Shown here: piece after piece, positions 35,840-48,327 of the stretch
Position numbering within the stretch: the first letter of the stretch is position 1
How the letters are laid out: each line of letters starts with the position of its first letter
DNA from: Siphonodentalium dalli
Taxonomy: Eukaryota > Mollusca > Scaphopoda > Gadilida > Siphonodentaliidae
Length of the DNA stretch: 64,000 nucleotides
Assembly: GCA_032622095.1 (NCBI GenBank)
Contig: CP136063.1
Span: 148,233,379 to 148,297,378, forward strand
Reading direction: 5' to 3'
Translations under genes and position numbers: made by a program
Notes under the pieces: generated by a model
The model's database searches: none
Seen by the model: the letters and a program-made list of their open reading frames with translations, nothing else
Told to the model about the DNA's origin: nothing

Positions 35840-36860
35840 GGCAGATAAAACGGGACGAAAATTTGATCAAAGAAAAACACGCAACATACGCATCATCATT
35901 TTGATCGGAGAAACGGCGTCATGCTGTCACCAAGGCTGGTTAGTTGGAACTGATATAGAATAGTCAGGTTCCGCAAATATGTTATAACACAAAGAACTAT
36001 ATTTTATTTCCAGCGGTACATCAAAACATATTTCTCTATATCTCAAAGAACATATACATATACAGGAACGATGTTTCGAAGAACTATACACAATATATAG
36101 ATAGAGCATACATGTCCAATGCTTCCCAATCAACATCACCCGCATATATGGACAAGGCACACATCACGGAATTGGTGAGAATGCGTGGTTTGTGCTCACG
36201 ATAGTCAAACTTCTTCCATTTCAGATTTATAGACATAGACACATGTCTTCCTCTGTTTGAACAACAATTGACGTTCAGTGAATCGTGTGTCCCAAAGAGC
36301 ACATGCTATGATCCTTGCACACAGCGTGCTTCTTTAAAATTGAAATGATTGGCACAATTCGGTTCAAAATGCATCATTCTCACATCGACTTTCACAAACT
36401 ATCAAGAGAAGCATATTTACTAAAGATTTATAGATCTGTACAAATTCACCTAGCAGTTAGCAAGTAATTGATGCGTTTATTTTCACAGAGAACACGTTGG
36501 TCTCATCACGTTGCACTGAACAGATAATGGTCAGACATCGGAAAGATATATCAACAGAAACGGTCGAGCCCCAACATGGATAGTCCGTTAATAAATTTCT
36601 ATTTCTGAATATGAAACCATAACATAAAATATTTAATCAAAAGATGATACTACTCGCATCCTATTCCAATGTAATATACGTATAACATTTCGGCCCGCGC
36701 CTTTTATATCAGGCAGATTACGGGCTTTGTTGACATTAAGTATGATCACAAATAACTTCGCAGGAGTTTATAGTCAATAAACTTCAGCGTCGTGGATAAA
36801 TAGACAAAAGAAGCACGCCGCCGACGCCGTTTTGTGAGGATAAAATCGGTCCGAAGTATG
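35840..36860. other. Noncoding or weakly coding-like DNA
   Basis: Minus-strand frames at 36084-36302 (containing KPRILTNSVMCALS) and 35927-36160 look fairly protein-like, but they overlap in different frames and lack splice support. I leave them as undecided. Confidence 0.25.
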
Positions 36861-36865
36861 CGAAA

Positions 36866-37141
36866 TCATAACAGAGATAGTAGATTTAAATTCTCAGACC
36901 ACTGAGCTCTTCTTGTACCAAGTTCAACTTGGCAAGTTGTGGGAATACGTGTGTATGTTGGCAGGTGTAATATTGTTTTTGAGGGGACGCAATATAATGC
37001 GACTGTACGGATATGTCTTTCACCCATGCAGGTGCTGCGATAATAGTCTTCGCACCCAGAGCTCGGGTAAAACTTGAAACTATACCCGGCATTGTAGCAG
37101 TACGATATTACAAATGGACATCTCATGCGTATAAACGGGGC
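36866..37141 (-). CDS. Candidate Cys-rich terminal exon
   Basis: After an acceptor-like TGTATTTCTGAAAATTAG, 91 codons are open in phase 0 to a TGA. The peptide has seven cysteines (for example GCEDYYRSTCMGER), reminiscent of a small extracellular disulfide domain but not matching one I know; the YP..C..YY spacing only loosely recalls chitin-binding type 2 domains. A second frame over the same bases (68 codons from 37092) is also open, which weakens the case. An adjoining segment (37123-37300) contains another polar frame. Confidence 0.27.
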   Translation of the reverse strand, partial: APFIRMRCPFVISYCYNAGYSFKFYPSSGCEDYYRSTCMGERHIRTVALYCVPSKTILHLPTYTRIPTTCQVELGTRRAQWSENLNLLSLL

Positions 37142-37710
37142 CTAATTTTCAGAAATACAAGCTGAAGAATTCTGTTCAACGCGATGAATATAAACTTGTC
37201 TTCCGTTTCCCCCGCCGACTTCGAGTTCATTTTGTGTATCTTCGTGTTCCCATAATTTTGTTCCGCAGGATGACCACTATAATACCTGGAATTCATGTTG
37301 TGGAACACCCCACATGTAACTTTATAGTGCAACAGATGGTTGCCATTGAATTGCCACAATAAACGCCTATCATTTTGTTATTTGCGACGAAGGAATAATA
37401 TTAGATTCTTTCTTTTTTTAATCAAAATACCAATCTTTCCATTTCTTTGAAAATTTTATATTGGATAATTGGTTAAATGTACATAATGTATATAATATAT
37501 ATGAAGTGAACAACATGAAGCTGTGCTCAATATACAGGCATTGGTATATCCGATCAAATTTAATTTTAAGAATGAAATGAGATAACACGTCGGTCATAAC
37601 CTGAGTCTGATGCACGTTTTATTTCAATTATCATGCCCCTATATATACCCAGTCAGGAAGTGCGTACGTCATAGAACCGAGGGACAACCCTCGGATAGCA
37701 CACACTAGAT

Positions 37711-37711
<1 letters not shown>

Positions 37712-37771
<60 letters not shown>
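37712..37771. repeat. (AT)n microsatellite
   Basis: Uninterrupted alternating AT for about 58 bp. Confidence 0.95.
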
Positions 37772-37772
<1 letters not shown>

Positions 37773-38069
37773 GCACACGACTTTTCATTTATCTCAAAAG
37801 AAATCTTCCGTTTATAATCGGGACGTGGCGGTCACAAACATGTCACCATTGAAAACAAATTTATGCAAATTATGGCAACCCCAAGGCTTATACCCCAATT
37901 AGAGTATCATGCACAATTTAAATCGAGATTTTTTTTGGGACTATTAGTTTTATTTTGCATTTAACCTGCATGTACTATAACGTTACGCTACCTTTTCCCC
38001 GATAACATTTGGATTACTTTAAAAGACATATTTGACGCTTATTTCAGTAAATCTTAATTAAAATACATG

Positions 38070-38575
38070 TATGGTTCCATGAGGGTAAATTAAAATATGG
38101 TCACACTCAGAGAGGGTTAATTGAAATATGGTCCGATGAGGGTATATTAAAATATGGTCACATCACGCTCAAATAAAATATGGTACCACGAGGGCTAATT
38201 AATATATCGTCCAATGAGGGTTAATAAAAATATGGTCACATGATGGTTAATTAAAATTGTACCTTGATTGTTAATTAAAATTTCGTCCCATGAGGGTTAA
38301 TACAAATATTAAAATTGGGGGTTAATTGAAATATGGTCCCATTAAGGTCAATTAAAATATGGTAACGAGACTTAATTAAAGAATAAATATAAGGTCCCAT
38401 TATGAGGGTTAATTAAAATTAAAATATGGTGTCATCAGTGTTGAGTAAACTACGGTCCCACTGGGGTGAAATACAATATAGTCACATGAGGGGCAATTAA
38501 AATATGGTCCAATGAGGACTAATTATAATATACCCCCTCCCACATTAGGATCAATTAAAACATGGTCACAGGAAG
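38070..38575. repeat. Degenerate ~28-bp tandem repeat
   Basis: About 16 copies of GAGGGTTAATTAAAATATGG followed by TCMCATR. Units vary from about 24 to 36 bp, and one contains an extra AT-rich block. Confidence 0.8.
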
Positions 38576-38579
38576 GGGT

Positions 38580-39775
38580 GGTAATGTCTGAACATTCTTC
38601 GATTCATATAGGATTCTGATATATCCTCGGTACACATAAATAAAAATGATGTGTAGAATTAGGCCACATTGTATGTTAAACAACCAATGTGAAGGGTGAG
38701 TGTTGGAACTTTTCTTAATAACATCTCTACTCATAGCTCCGATATATTCCGCATACAAAGAAATGAGAAGTCAATATGTACAAACAGAACGAAGAAATAA
38801 CGTGGGAATTGGTTAATAATTACCATCCCAATTCATTTAGAATATAACATGCCGATATTTTGTCGCGTATAACTAAATGAAAAAGTTCACTAAACGATAT
38901 TAAATGACATGTTAAACACCGATATAAACAAACACCTAGTACGATTCATGTTCGAATAAATTTCTTATACAATCGTCAAATCCCCGTGCAGTATAATAGT
39001 AGATAGCATTCTGATTTATGTCACGTGAAAATAAACGAAAGATGTTCAAATAACAATGCAACAAAGCAGGTTAAAGAACAATATAAACACATAACGCGCA
39101 GCGCGCTAATGGTTAACGCGCGAATTCCCGTTAGAATTAATCGCCTCGCACTTCTTTGCATGCAAATAACAAGCCATGGGTCAATCAAGCAACACCCGCT
39201 GCCTGAAATAATAATGAAAACGACAATAAACGAATTGAAATTCCCAACTATGTACACATTTTACCGGACTCGTCCTCGGGGTCGCACTACAACTTTTAAT
39301 GCGTCCCAAAAATCACAATTTCTATAAATAAAAAAAAATCCCCAGCGCCCATAGGATACCAAGAAACTCTAGATTATTATAAACCGGAGGCCGAAATAAA
39401 CTACGCGTAAATATTTAGTTATCGCCGATAAACCAACGGCAAACATTCCACAAACGAGAGTCACTGCGTGTTCAAGAATGACGTTATACCTGCTTAGATA
39501 CAAAATTTATGAAAATAGCTATACGTTAATTTATATTCACAAATGCTACTAATTTGGATACAAAATTTATGAATATAGCTATATACTTTACTTTATATTC
39601 CCAAATCGACCACCCTATAGCGGATTGTTCCCGTGGATATAATGTAATTTACATGAATACAGCAATCATTGATATATATCATTCATCACCTCCCATGAGA
39701 CGCTTGATCGTCAACAGGAGAGATTCCGTTAGTAAAGTCATATAAACGATTGTCAAACTGACTGCTGGCAGAATT
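38580..39775. other. Noncoding DNA
   Basis: A higher-GC patch at 39090-39200 holds AACGCGCAGCGCGCTAATGG and an octamer-like ATGCAAAT (near 39160). Two copies of TACAAAATTTATGAAWATAGC (39500, 39558) form a short direct repeat. The 100-codon frame across it has no recognisable domain. Confidence 0.3.
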
Positions 39776-39781
39776 TTTTTT

Positions 39782-39896
39782 ATGCGGACACATACTAAAT
39801 ATGCACGACACCACCCTTCATGCGGACACATACTAAATATGCATGACACCACTCTTCATGCGGACCCATACTAAATATGCATGACACCACTCTTCC
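39782..39896. repeat. 38-bp tandem repeat, three copies
   Basis: ATGCGGACACATACTAAATA followed by TGCATGACACCACTCTTC, repeated three times with four substitutions. Confidence 0.88.
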
Positions 39897-40639
39897 CGAC
39901 CAAAAGTCTAATGTTTTGCTACTTCCAACCATATTATTCGACTGAAATCAGCGAAATGGTCATCATGGAGTTGGGAAGTTGCCAGCCACATGGGTTATTG
40001 TGCTGAACCACATGGGTTGTGCTGAAACTCTTTAACAGTTGGACACCTTGAGGTACAATTTGGATTTCAACCCAAGGGTGTAAATGATATTTCCCAGAGT
40101 TGAGACTTTCGGTCTGGTTCAAGGGAGTGAAGTAACACAGGCTGCAATCGATCATCATCCGGTTCGACGTTTTGTATAACCATAAAATTTGAAGCGGCGA
40201 GTTGGTTTTCTGTTGATTACTAGTTAAGTGTTGGTATATATATCATATTATGTAGCTTATCAGTTAGCTGCGTTAATCGCGCATATCATGTGAAATTCCT
40301 ATTGTTAAAAATGAGGCGAAGAACACGAATAAAGCTGCATAAAATGTGCACTCCCTTCTCAATATAAGCAAATAATTGAAAACATCATCAGAGCATTTTC
40401 TAGTCTTTATGGTGCATACACGGACAAAGTAAACATATTCTATGCGTAATATATCTTACCATGCCATCTTACAACATCCTGTTCATTCAGTTGTTCCATG
40501 AGATTCATTTTGTGATTATATCTGTTGTAAATTGCGATTCGCGTGCACGCGATCAAAAATACAACGCTCCACACTGGCTAACAATCAACTTTCCGAGATT
40601 TAGTAACATGTCATTTTTTGTGAAAGAGAACAAGACATT

Positions 40640-40810
40640 CGTAAAGAGCGTATTTGTGCTATCGGACCAGACGATACAACGCCAAACCGGACATCACGGA
40701 ATTCCAAGGGGGACACCTCCTCTCAACGAGAACCCTCTTTTGCCATGCACGCCGTTGGACTCGAACCCCATCAATGTAAATATGCTTACCAAATTGAGCC
40801 ACCATATATG
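40640..40810 (-). repeat. Possible tRNA-derived SINE
   Basis: On the minus strand, GGTGGCTCAATTTGGTAAGC resembles an A box and GGGGTTCGAGTCCAAC is a good B box about 30 bp later. The downstream GC-rich sequence (GTTCTCGTTGAGAGGAGG, CCTTGGAATTCC) may be the SINE body. It explains most of the 123-codon plus-strand frame here. Confidence 0.42.
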
Positions 40811-40900
40811 CTTCCCTCCCATCTTACAGTGAAGAGTACGTATATATACGACTAGAGTCAAGGATGCGATTCATATATATCATTAAATTTACAGCGAGTC

Positions 40901-41092
40901 CTCTCTGTTAACTGGTATTCATGATTCATGGGGGTAGATGGAGACACCTGTCTCCATCTACCCCCATGAAACCTGAATACCAGTTAACAGAGAGGGGTGT
41001 CACTCCCTACCCCAATGAAACTGAATACCAGTTAGCAGAGACGGGTGTCTCCATCTACCCCCATGAATCCTGAATACCAGTTAACAGAGAGG
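40901..41092. repeat. Palindrome plus two direct repeats of its arm
   Basis: Arms 40901-40946 and 40950-40995 form a ~46-bp hairpin (CTCTCTGTTAACTGGTATTC against GAATACCAGTTAACAGAGAG, centre GAGACACCTGTCTC). Two further copies of the right arm follow at 40996-41043 and 41044-41092, with unit length about 48-54 bp. The block GTCTCCATCTACCCCCATGA is common to three of the four. Confidence 0.85.
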
Positions 41093-41489
41093 CCTACAAT
41101 TAACCGTGCACGGCCACCGGTGGTCAACGGAATGTGAAAGTAGCGTGCTTGGCCGGTATGATTAGGACGTGGTAAACATAGAATGACCCATTTACTCTGA
41201 CCCACATAGGGGTTGTCTTATCTTGTTAGGGACTGTGAAGGCATGTCTACAACTGCTCGGAGACCATGTGTACGTATATATACAGCGGTTGACTTAAAAT
41301 TTGACACACAAATTAGTGCCTACACATGAATATACATGATTGGGGGGATGGCAGCTTTAAATAGCTAAGGGACTTAGTGTAAGGTATATATATGAGTCTG
41401 AATAATCTGGCCAAAGAGGTACAATATACATGAAATATGTTTTTGCTGAAATATTCCAGACGTGCATGAGCATTTGCCCTATATATAAC

Positions 41490-41760
41490 ACTAGCTGGTG
41501 GGCCCGACTTCGTCCGGGCTCTCTCCTCTCTGCTTTCATCCGGATCTAACATCGAAATCCGTCGAAAGGCGCGATTTGACCTTGAATTGACCATTTTGAA
41601 GGTCAAGGTCGGGTCACGATATGACAAGTCGAAAACACTCCCCGGACAAAAGCATCACTAGGTATCAAATTTCGTCGAATCCGTCCGGCAGTTTTCCCGG
41701 CCATTGCTAACAGACAACTACACAGATAGAAGTCCCAAATATATATATTACAAAGAAGGG
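41490..41760 (+). mobile_element. Pearl/DINE-like repeat, divergent family
   Basis: ACTAGCTGGTGGGCCCGACT and CGTCCGGGCT at the 5' side, ACCTTGAATTGACC, GGTATCAAATTTCGTCGAAT and CCGGCAGTTTTCCC follow. The 3' end is CAGATAGAAGTCCCAAATATATA. The layout matches the other copies but the core sequence differs, so this is a separate subfamily. Confidence 0.55.
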
Positions 41761-41818
41761 GGAGGTGATTTAGCAGGGAACTTGAAAAACTTGATAAACT
41801 CTTTTGGGTTAACGCGCA

Positions 41819-42955
41819 ATGAGTGTACGTTCACACAGCAGCTGTGCATCCACCATGAGTGTACGTTCACACTGCAGCTGTGCATCCACCATGAGTGTAC
41901 GTTCACAAAGCAGCTGTGCATTCACCGTGAGGGTAAGTTCACAAAGCAGCTGTGCATCCACCATGAGGGAACGTTCACAAAGCAGCTGTGCATCCACCAT
42001 GAGTGTACGTTCACACTGCAGCTGCACATCCACCACGAGGGTATGTTCACACAGCAGCTGTGCATTCACCGTGAGTGTACGTTCACAAAGCAGCTGTGCA
42101 TCCACCACGAGGGTACGTTCACAAAGCAGCTGTGCATTCACCGTGAGGGTACGTTCACAAAGCAGCTGTGCATCCACCATGAGGGTACGTTCACAAAGCA
42201 GCTGTGCATCCACCATGAGTGTACGTTCACACTGCAGCTGCACATCCACCATGAGGGTACGTTCACAAAGCAGCTGTGCATCCACCATGAGTGTTCGTTC
42301 ACATTGCAGTTGTGCATCCACCATGAGTGTACGTTCACATTGCAGCTGTGCATCCACCATGCGTGTACGTTCAAACTGCAGCTGATCATCCACCATGAGT
42401 ATGTTCACACATCAGCTGTGCATCAACCATGAGTGTACGTTCACACAATAGCTGTGTATCCACCATGAGTATGTTCACACATCAGCTGTGCATCCACCAT
42501 GAGTGTACGTTCACACATCAGCTGATCATCCACCACGAGTGTACGTTCACACACTAGCTGTACATCAACCATGAGGGTACGTCCACACAGCAGCTGTGCA
42601 TTCACCATGAGTGTTCGTTCACATTGCAGCTGTGCATCCACCATGAGTGTATGTTCACATTACAGCTGTGTATCCACCATGAGCGTACGTTCACATTGTA
42701 GCTGTGCATCCACCATGAGTGTACGTTCACACAGCAGCTGTGTATCCACCATGAGCGTACGTTCACATTGCAGCTGTGCATCAACCATGAGTGTATGTTC
42801 ACACAGCATCTGTGTATCCACCATGAGCGTACGTTCACATTGCAGTTGTGTATCCACCATGAGTGTACGTTCACATTGCAGCTGTGCATCAACCATGAGT
42901 GTACTTTCACAAAGGAGTTGTGCATCCACCATGAGTGTACTTTCACACAGCAGCT
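41819..42955. repeat. 36-bp minisatellite, ~31 copies
   Basis: Unit CATCCACCATGAGTGTACGT followed by TCACAMWGCAGCTGTG. The 36-bp period is a multiple of three, so long frames stay open on both strands (up to 242 codons). Peptides such as CTFTKQLCIHHE repeat every 12 residues. Each unit carries a CAGCTG E-box core. A few units are 33 bp (for example near 42395 and 42470). I do not regard any frame as a gene because several different frames are open equally. Confidence 0.93.
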
Positions 42956-42959
42956 GGCA

Positions 42960-44950
42960 AAATTTCCAGGAAAACTTTCATGAAATAATACTGCATTGCT
43001 GTCAATCTATTGCACACTTAAATCGATACATTGTGGAATGATAGACTATATATACATGTATTCGATTGTTTTATTGCGTATCCGGGGCAACGAAATATAA
43101 CGAGTTAATTTATAGCATTGATTTTTGCATTATATTTTCTGACTAATTTCGGACAAATGCTACCCAATTGTATCTCACTGCGTATATGTAGTAAACATTG
43201 AGGTATGTGCATTTTATAAGTACTTTGCTGTTCACATCTTGTTCACATCCTTATACAACCCTCTACATATGCGACGATTTTCCTGCAAAATTGACAGACA
43301 AACTTGCCAGCGTGTTAACGTACGCTAAGTGTATAGGCATATATAGCTCAACCGATGTCGTATTCCTATAGTAATCGCGTTATACATACCACAAATAACG
43401 ATAATGTCTTGAATACACCTGTCCGTCAACCTAAGGATGGACACAAATTATAGTTTTAGTGATTTTATATCGAAAAATAGAGTATGCTTGAATGCGTTGT
43501 ATTCAGCTGAAACAGGCCCCCGAAATGAGTGTTATTCGGGCCACTTTGTGCTTTTCGTGCGCATTTTGATCTTTTAAATATTTAGATTTAAATTTGTAGA
43601 TTTAAATCCTTAACTCAATTTAATCACAATTACAATTTTTTAATTAAAAGTTTTATAACATCCGCCATGCGACCCCGAGTCACCACACCAAATTTGGCTT
43701 AAATCGGTCCAGGGATCTGGTAGAAAAATCGCGATCAGACAGGCGGACCGACATTCTTTCTTCATATATATGTTCACTCTTTGGGCTATCTTTCCTCCAT
43801 TTCGTGTTGTTACAACTTCTCGGCGTATGGCCATAATATATGTTGAAATTAGTGCTTGCAAATGAAGCCATTTCTGTTAATAAGATCTGAAGTCGATATA
43901 CATGAGAACACTGGGTAAGATGGTCTGCATCTAACGTCGATCTAGTTGAAATACCAAGAAATTCGTTTGGACGGTCTGCAGCAAACATCAGTCGCAAAGA
44001 AATCATTTTGGAATACAATATATATTCAAAGTATATATATATTTGTGTCACATCGCATCGAGAGTGAAATGAGTACGGGGATTCTTAAATGTTATATGAT
44101 GACGTATACACCAGAATATATTCCCGGACCATGCCGAGTATGACTCCTTGATACACACTATCTCTGGCGGGCGCCAGTCGGTTGAATATGCACACCCGCT
44201 GCACGCGAATGTGATACCCGGCTATCACTGGGGCCTGGCATTTATTGTTTGACAAATTAAAAGGTTTGAAGACGCAGAAATCCCTATCTCAACAACTATA
44301 TAATTTATACATAACGAGTTTACAACAGGTATCGCTCGGTGGTATACACAGAGTTTGTATTTAAAATTTGCCATGATAGTTAGCATTGGCGTTGATGTTC
44401 AACATCGGATAAGAAACACCAGTTGTGAAATTTCACCCGCACTTCCTAGTTGAAGAAAAATATCAGCTGATAAGAACGCGAAGGGCGGAAGTCAAGGAGT
44501 AAATTTAAAGAAGATGTCTCTCTTTCTGCGAGCGCTTATATATGACTCCTTATATAGATTCCGGGCTGTGTAAAATAAAAACATATATGTTATCAATATA
44601 AACGTTTCACAACGATTCACATAAGTTTCATAAATAATATGTTGCTAGAAGTGTACTCTTGCAAGATAGGCAACACCTTTGGCTAAATTTGCCATTTTGA
44701 GATAACAATCCCAGTTTAACTGTGGAATTCGAAAAGAGATGGAACTCGATCCTTATCGATGTTGCTCTTGTTGTAATATAACATGTGTAGCATAAGCAGT
44801 CTATTAGCTCACCTTACTGAGAGTTGCTTATAAATTTGTCTATACCGGAATGGTATATATATCTATAAATATATATATAGTCGTCACCATCCATTCACAG
44901 TTATTTACTTATTCACTTAACATGAACAATTTGTTATTATAAAGTGGCTA
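42960..44950. other. Noncoding DNA with a repeat fragment
   Basis: At 43655-43765 ACCAAATTTGGCTTAAATCGG and GATCAGACAGGCGGACCGAC mark a 3' fragment of a pearl-like element. A 123-codon minus-strand frame (43680-44051) runs into this fragment and is doubtful. The rest is unique. Confidence 0.35.
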
Positions 44951-44956
44951 TGCATC

Positions 44957-45154
44957 ATGCAGCTCAACATATCTTTATCTGACATACTGAAACTCGGAAA
45001 CTACCCAACTTTAAACAAAAGTATGACTTCTCAAGCATTATCTCAACTGAAAGGCTTAACTCTCCGGCATGGATCTCCGGCCAATTACAGATTGTCTAAC
45101 TATTCCTCGCATCACTCCCATGCAAGAACAACGACAAAAATCCTACGAAACTAA
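44957..45154 (+). CDS. Weak coding-like segment
   Basis: 65 codons from an ATG, ending TAA. The peptide is Ser-rich with a basic tail (for example LKGLTLRHGSPANYRLSN). The ATGCAG at the start could instead be a splice acceptor. There is no domain, no poly(A) signal and only moderate GC. It lies 180 bp before a second coding-like segment in another frame. Confidence 0.2.
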   Translation: MQLNISLSDILKLGNYPTLNKSMTSQALSQLKGLTLRHGSPANYRLSNYSSHHSHARTTTKILRN

Positions 45155-45335
45155 TTTCGAAGACACATGCATATTCATCATATTTCCCAAGACACATCTG
45201 GTGGCACATGAGTGCAGGTTTTAAAAGATAGTTTTCGACGAAAAATGTTGTAATATATAGTAATATTTTCTGTCCGAGTTCATGAAAAACAAATAAGAAA
45301 AACAATTATTTCCTGGTGTCATTAGCTCTTGTTGA

Positions 45336-45635
45336 CGGATCGTTCTGCCTGAAAATTATTTTTATTATGCGTCATCTTTACGGAAACTGACGAGATTTGC
45401 CGAATGTAATAGATCAATAAATCACCGTGTTAGCATTATCCGAAACTCTGAGACTGAAGACAGTCGGTCGAAGAGTGTGGACTCACCCAGACGAATCCAT
45501 TCCCCCGCGCATACAAATGAGGGAAGCGAAACCCCAAAGGGCAGCATAGAAAATCCATTCAATCCGGCGATTGAATTATCTTCAACCAAATCTGATATCG
45601 CGAGCTGTAACTTGTGCTCCAATTATATGCATTGA
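45336..45635 (+). CDS. Candidate terminal exon, Ser-rich tail
   Basis: A 100-codon frame, open from just after a stop at 45333 to TGA at 45633-45635, with no ATG near its start, so it would be an exon. GC and codon mix rise sharply after about 45420. The peptide is polar with many serines and charged residues (SETEDSRSKSVDSPRR, SETPKGSIENPFNP), as in cytoplasmic tails of receptors or channels. Possible acceptors are the AG at 45391, 45412 or 45435; none has a strong pyrimidine tract. A minus-strand frame of 66 codons over the same bases looks less natural. No family is recognised. Confidence 0.35.
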   Translation, partial: RIVLPENYFYYASSLRKLTRFAECNRSINHRVSIIRNSETEDSRSKSVDSPRRIHSPAHTNEGSETPKGSIENPFNPAIELSSTKSDIASCNLCSNYMH

Positions 45636-45639
45636 CGAT

Positions 45640-46555
45640 GAGTGGGGGACGCGTCTAGCAAAATCCCTTAACTCATTTCCAAAGTGAATTCCCGTAATTT
45701 ATATTGATGGTGAAAGCTTTTAGTGAAATGAATTTTGTTAACTCCGGCCTCGTTTTGATAGCCTGTGGTATTTTAAAATGGACGGAATCATGGTTTAATG
45801 TGACGGATTAATCAGACGTATCGGGCGGGTTTTGATTAATATAACGTCGTTCTGTTGGCACGAACCCCTGATTTTTGTCTCATGCACATATATAATAGTG
45901 CAATAACATAGATCTAATATTAACATAATAGTCTCTGATTTTGTTTCGTCGTATAATCAGTGAGCTGATCCGTTGGGAGATTATGTTTGTATCAGAGGAG
46001 ATCATATTACTCCAAGTTGCACAAAAGCTCCAATCGAATAAACAAGAAGACAGGGTATATATATATATATGATCGAGGCACTGAATGAAATATAGCAACA
46101 GGAATCACAGGATGTGACTAACTGACTATACATAATTATGATATTGATGGCAACCATCTGTGAAATACATATATATTATAAAAACACGATTTGTATATCA
46201 TAATAGGTGTATAAGTGTCAGGGGTGATACTCGAGAAAGACGATTTGTGAACTTCAGGACTTGGTCTTTGAAAAAAGCTTAAGCAATTCTTCATTCTTCA
46301 GAAGACCATATGGGTGACAGGATTGGTTGGAATTCGGTCTCATATATATGCTCGTGCACGCCTGGCACAATATAAAATAATAACCGAAACGAATACTCAT
46401 ATATAAAAAAAAATATGCTCAACCGTGGTGGCAACCAAATAATGTCATCACTATTTTTTATGAGATGAGTACTTAAACTATATTCACGCGATGTACAGAT
46501 AGATGATATACTTTGAATAGAACAGTTACATTTTATTGCGCTGCGCATATTTTGA
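45640..46555. other. Noncoding DNA
   Basis: AT-rich unique sequence without supported features. Confidence 0.3.
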
Positions 46556-46559
46556 TATC

Positions 46560-47122
46560 TTTTATATATTTTGGAACATAAATGTGTGTATGTATACATT
46601 TATGTATGCATGCAGGCATGTATGTATGTATATGTGTATGTGTGTATGTTTGTGTATGTGCGTGCGAGGGTGTGTGTGTGTGTATATATGTATGTATGTA
46701 TGTATGTGTGTGTGCTTGCTATAGACTCTAAAACTGCTATACCGATCCGACTCAAATTTGGTATGCACGACAACTTTGATCCCGGGAACAATATGGGCGG
46801 GTCCAATTTCACGTGCGACCGTGTCCTTGACCTTGATTTGATCATAAACGCTCATATAGGCATGTTTCTGTGCATCGACCGATCCGATTCAAATTTGGTA
46901 TATATATATAGGCCTACTTTGATCCCGGGAACAATATGGGCGGGTCCAATTTCACGTGCGACCGTGTCATTGACCTTGACCTCACACATATACGCTCAAA
47001 TAGGCATGTTTCTGGACCGATCGAACAATAGTTTGTCCAGACGCTGTATATTCTGCCCAGACGGAGGCGATCACAAAGAAATGCCCAAATAGCCCAGAAG
47101 AAGTCGGGCACATCAGCTAGTA
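46560..47122 (-). mobile_element. Pearl/DINE-like repeat, two core units
   Basis: Read on the minus strand, the element starts CTAGCTGATGTGCCCGACTT with a GGGCTATTTGGGCATTTC block. Two ~140-bp core units follow (each with TGAAATTGGACCCGCCCATA, TTCCCGGGATCAAAGT and CCAAATTTGARTCGGATCGG), then TTTTAGAGTCTATAGC and a long (CA/TACA)n microsatellite. All frames of 60-170 codons here come from this repeat and the microsatellite. Confidence 0.7.
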
Positions 47123-47455
47123 TCATATATAGGTGAATTTTCACACATCGTATGACAACACAGCAAGGTTCTTATGTTTCACAATATGACATAAATGATG
47201 GTTTTATTCATGGTGTGATATGTAATCATGTAAAGTGATGATTCTTATTACTTGAAATCAAAACGCCAAATATTTTTTCTTATGGCAACCCAATATACAA
47301 TATCTCACGCTGACGATGTTATTATGTCATTTTTATGGCGGAAGGCTGGGCCGATACACGAGAGAAAGAAACATGATCGGTATTCACGTACTCCATATTA
47401 GGCATATATATATTCGCTGAGTGTGTAGTTCTGGAATGACCGATGTCGCAAAAGC

Positions 47456-47677
47456 ATGGATAATGTATATGACATAAAATCGAAATATACGGACGAGTTT
47501 TACTGTCTGTACGTGCCAAAAAGCAATATAGAAACTATTGCGTTGGCGAAGAAACACATTTCCATAACTACTGGTTATACGTTGTCGTTCATAAGAGATG
47601 CGCAGTTTAGCAGAGTATCCCGAACAGAGGGCTGCACAATTCGAGACCGGCCCAGTGAAGAAAGGCACCGCAATTGA
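47456..47677 (+). CDS. Weak coding-like ORF
   Basis: 73 codons from ATG to TGA with a balanced composition (for example DEFYCLYVPKSNIETIALAK). An A-run follows the stop. No domain, splice site or promoter is identifiable. An overlapping 60-codon frame is less convincing. It may be chance. Confidence 0.2.
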   Translation: MDNVYDIKSKYTDEFYCLYVPKSNIETIALAKKHISITTGYTLSFIRDAQFSRVSRTEGCTIRDRPSEERHRN

Positions 47678-48327
47678 AAAAAAAATGCAAAGCGCTTTGA
47701 TCGAGTGGAGTTGCGGTCCAGCCAGGAGGCAGTACTATAAAGCTACTATATATAGGTGCATGTACATTGTAAGTTTATAAGCATTTTCCATTCGTTGTAC
47801 AGTTTCGGCCCTATAATGTAGAATAACGCAGAATAGCCTATACTATTAAGATGACATTAGAACGTAAAACATAAACAAACATAAACGTGTTCACCCTTGC
47901 ACATGCACCCCACCCTAAAGATGGTCCATGTGCCGGCCTTTCCGAATGATAATTCGGATATTTTCAAGTTGAAACGGTCAAAATGTGAAGCACATCATTC
48001 GCATCTTTGACATCCCAGCTCTGGTTTGGCGACATCTCATCGCAGGATCGATCTGCGGCGTTGATACCAGAAATTATGGTTGGTACACACTTGGGCGCAT
48101 ATAGTATTTTTACGAACCGCTCTGCAGGCTAGACAATTTTATGGTTAATTAAACATATATTTTTCTATTGATGCACGCATTATCCGCCATCATTGAATGA
48201 TAATTATGTTTCAAACGAACTACCTAACTTCAAAAAGTGTCTACTATTTATGATAAAATCGGATATGAGTCGGAATTTCTATTAAATTTATCGGGGTGAG
48301 AGCAAGCTATGGTCGCTATCCCATTGA

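Noticed and set aside
41704-42432. 242-codon repetitive protein
   Set aside because: Several frames on both strands are open equally because the unit is 36 bp. No start context, no signal peptide.
46571-47092. 173-codon frame
   Set aside because: Made of a (GTAT)n microsatellite and two core units of a dispersed repeat.
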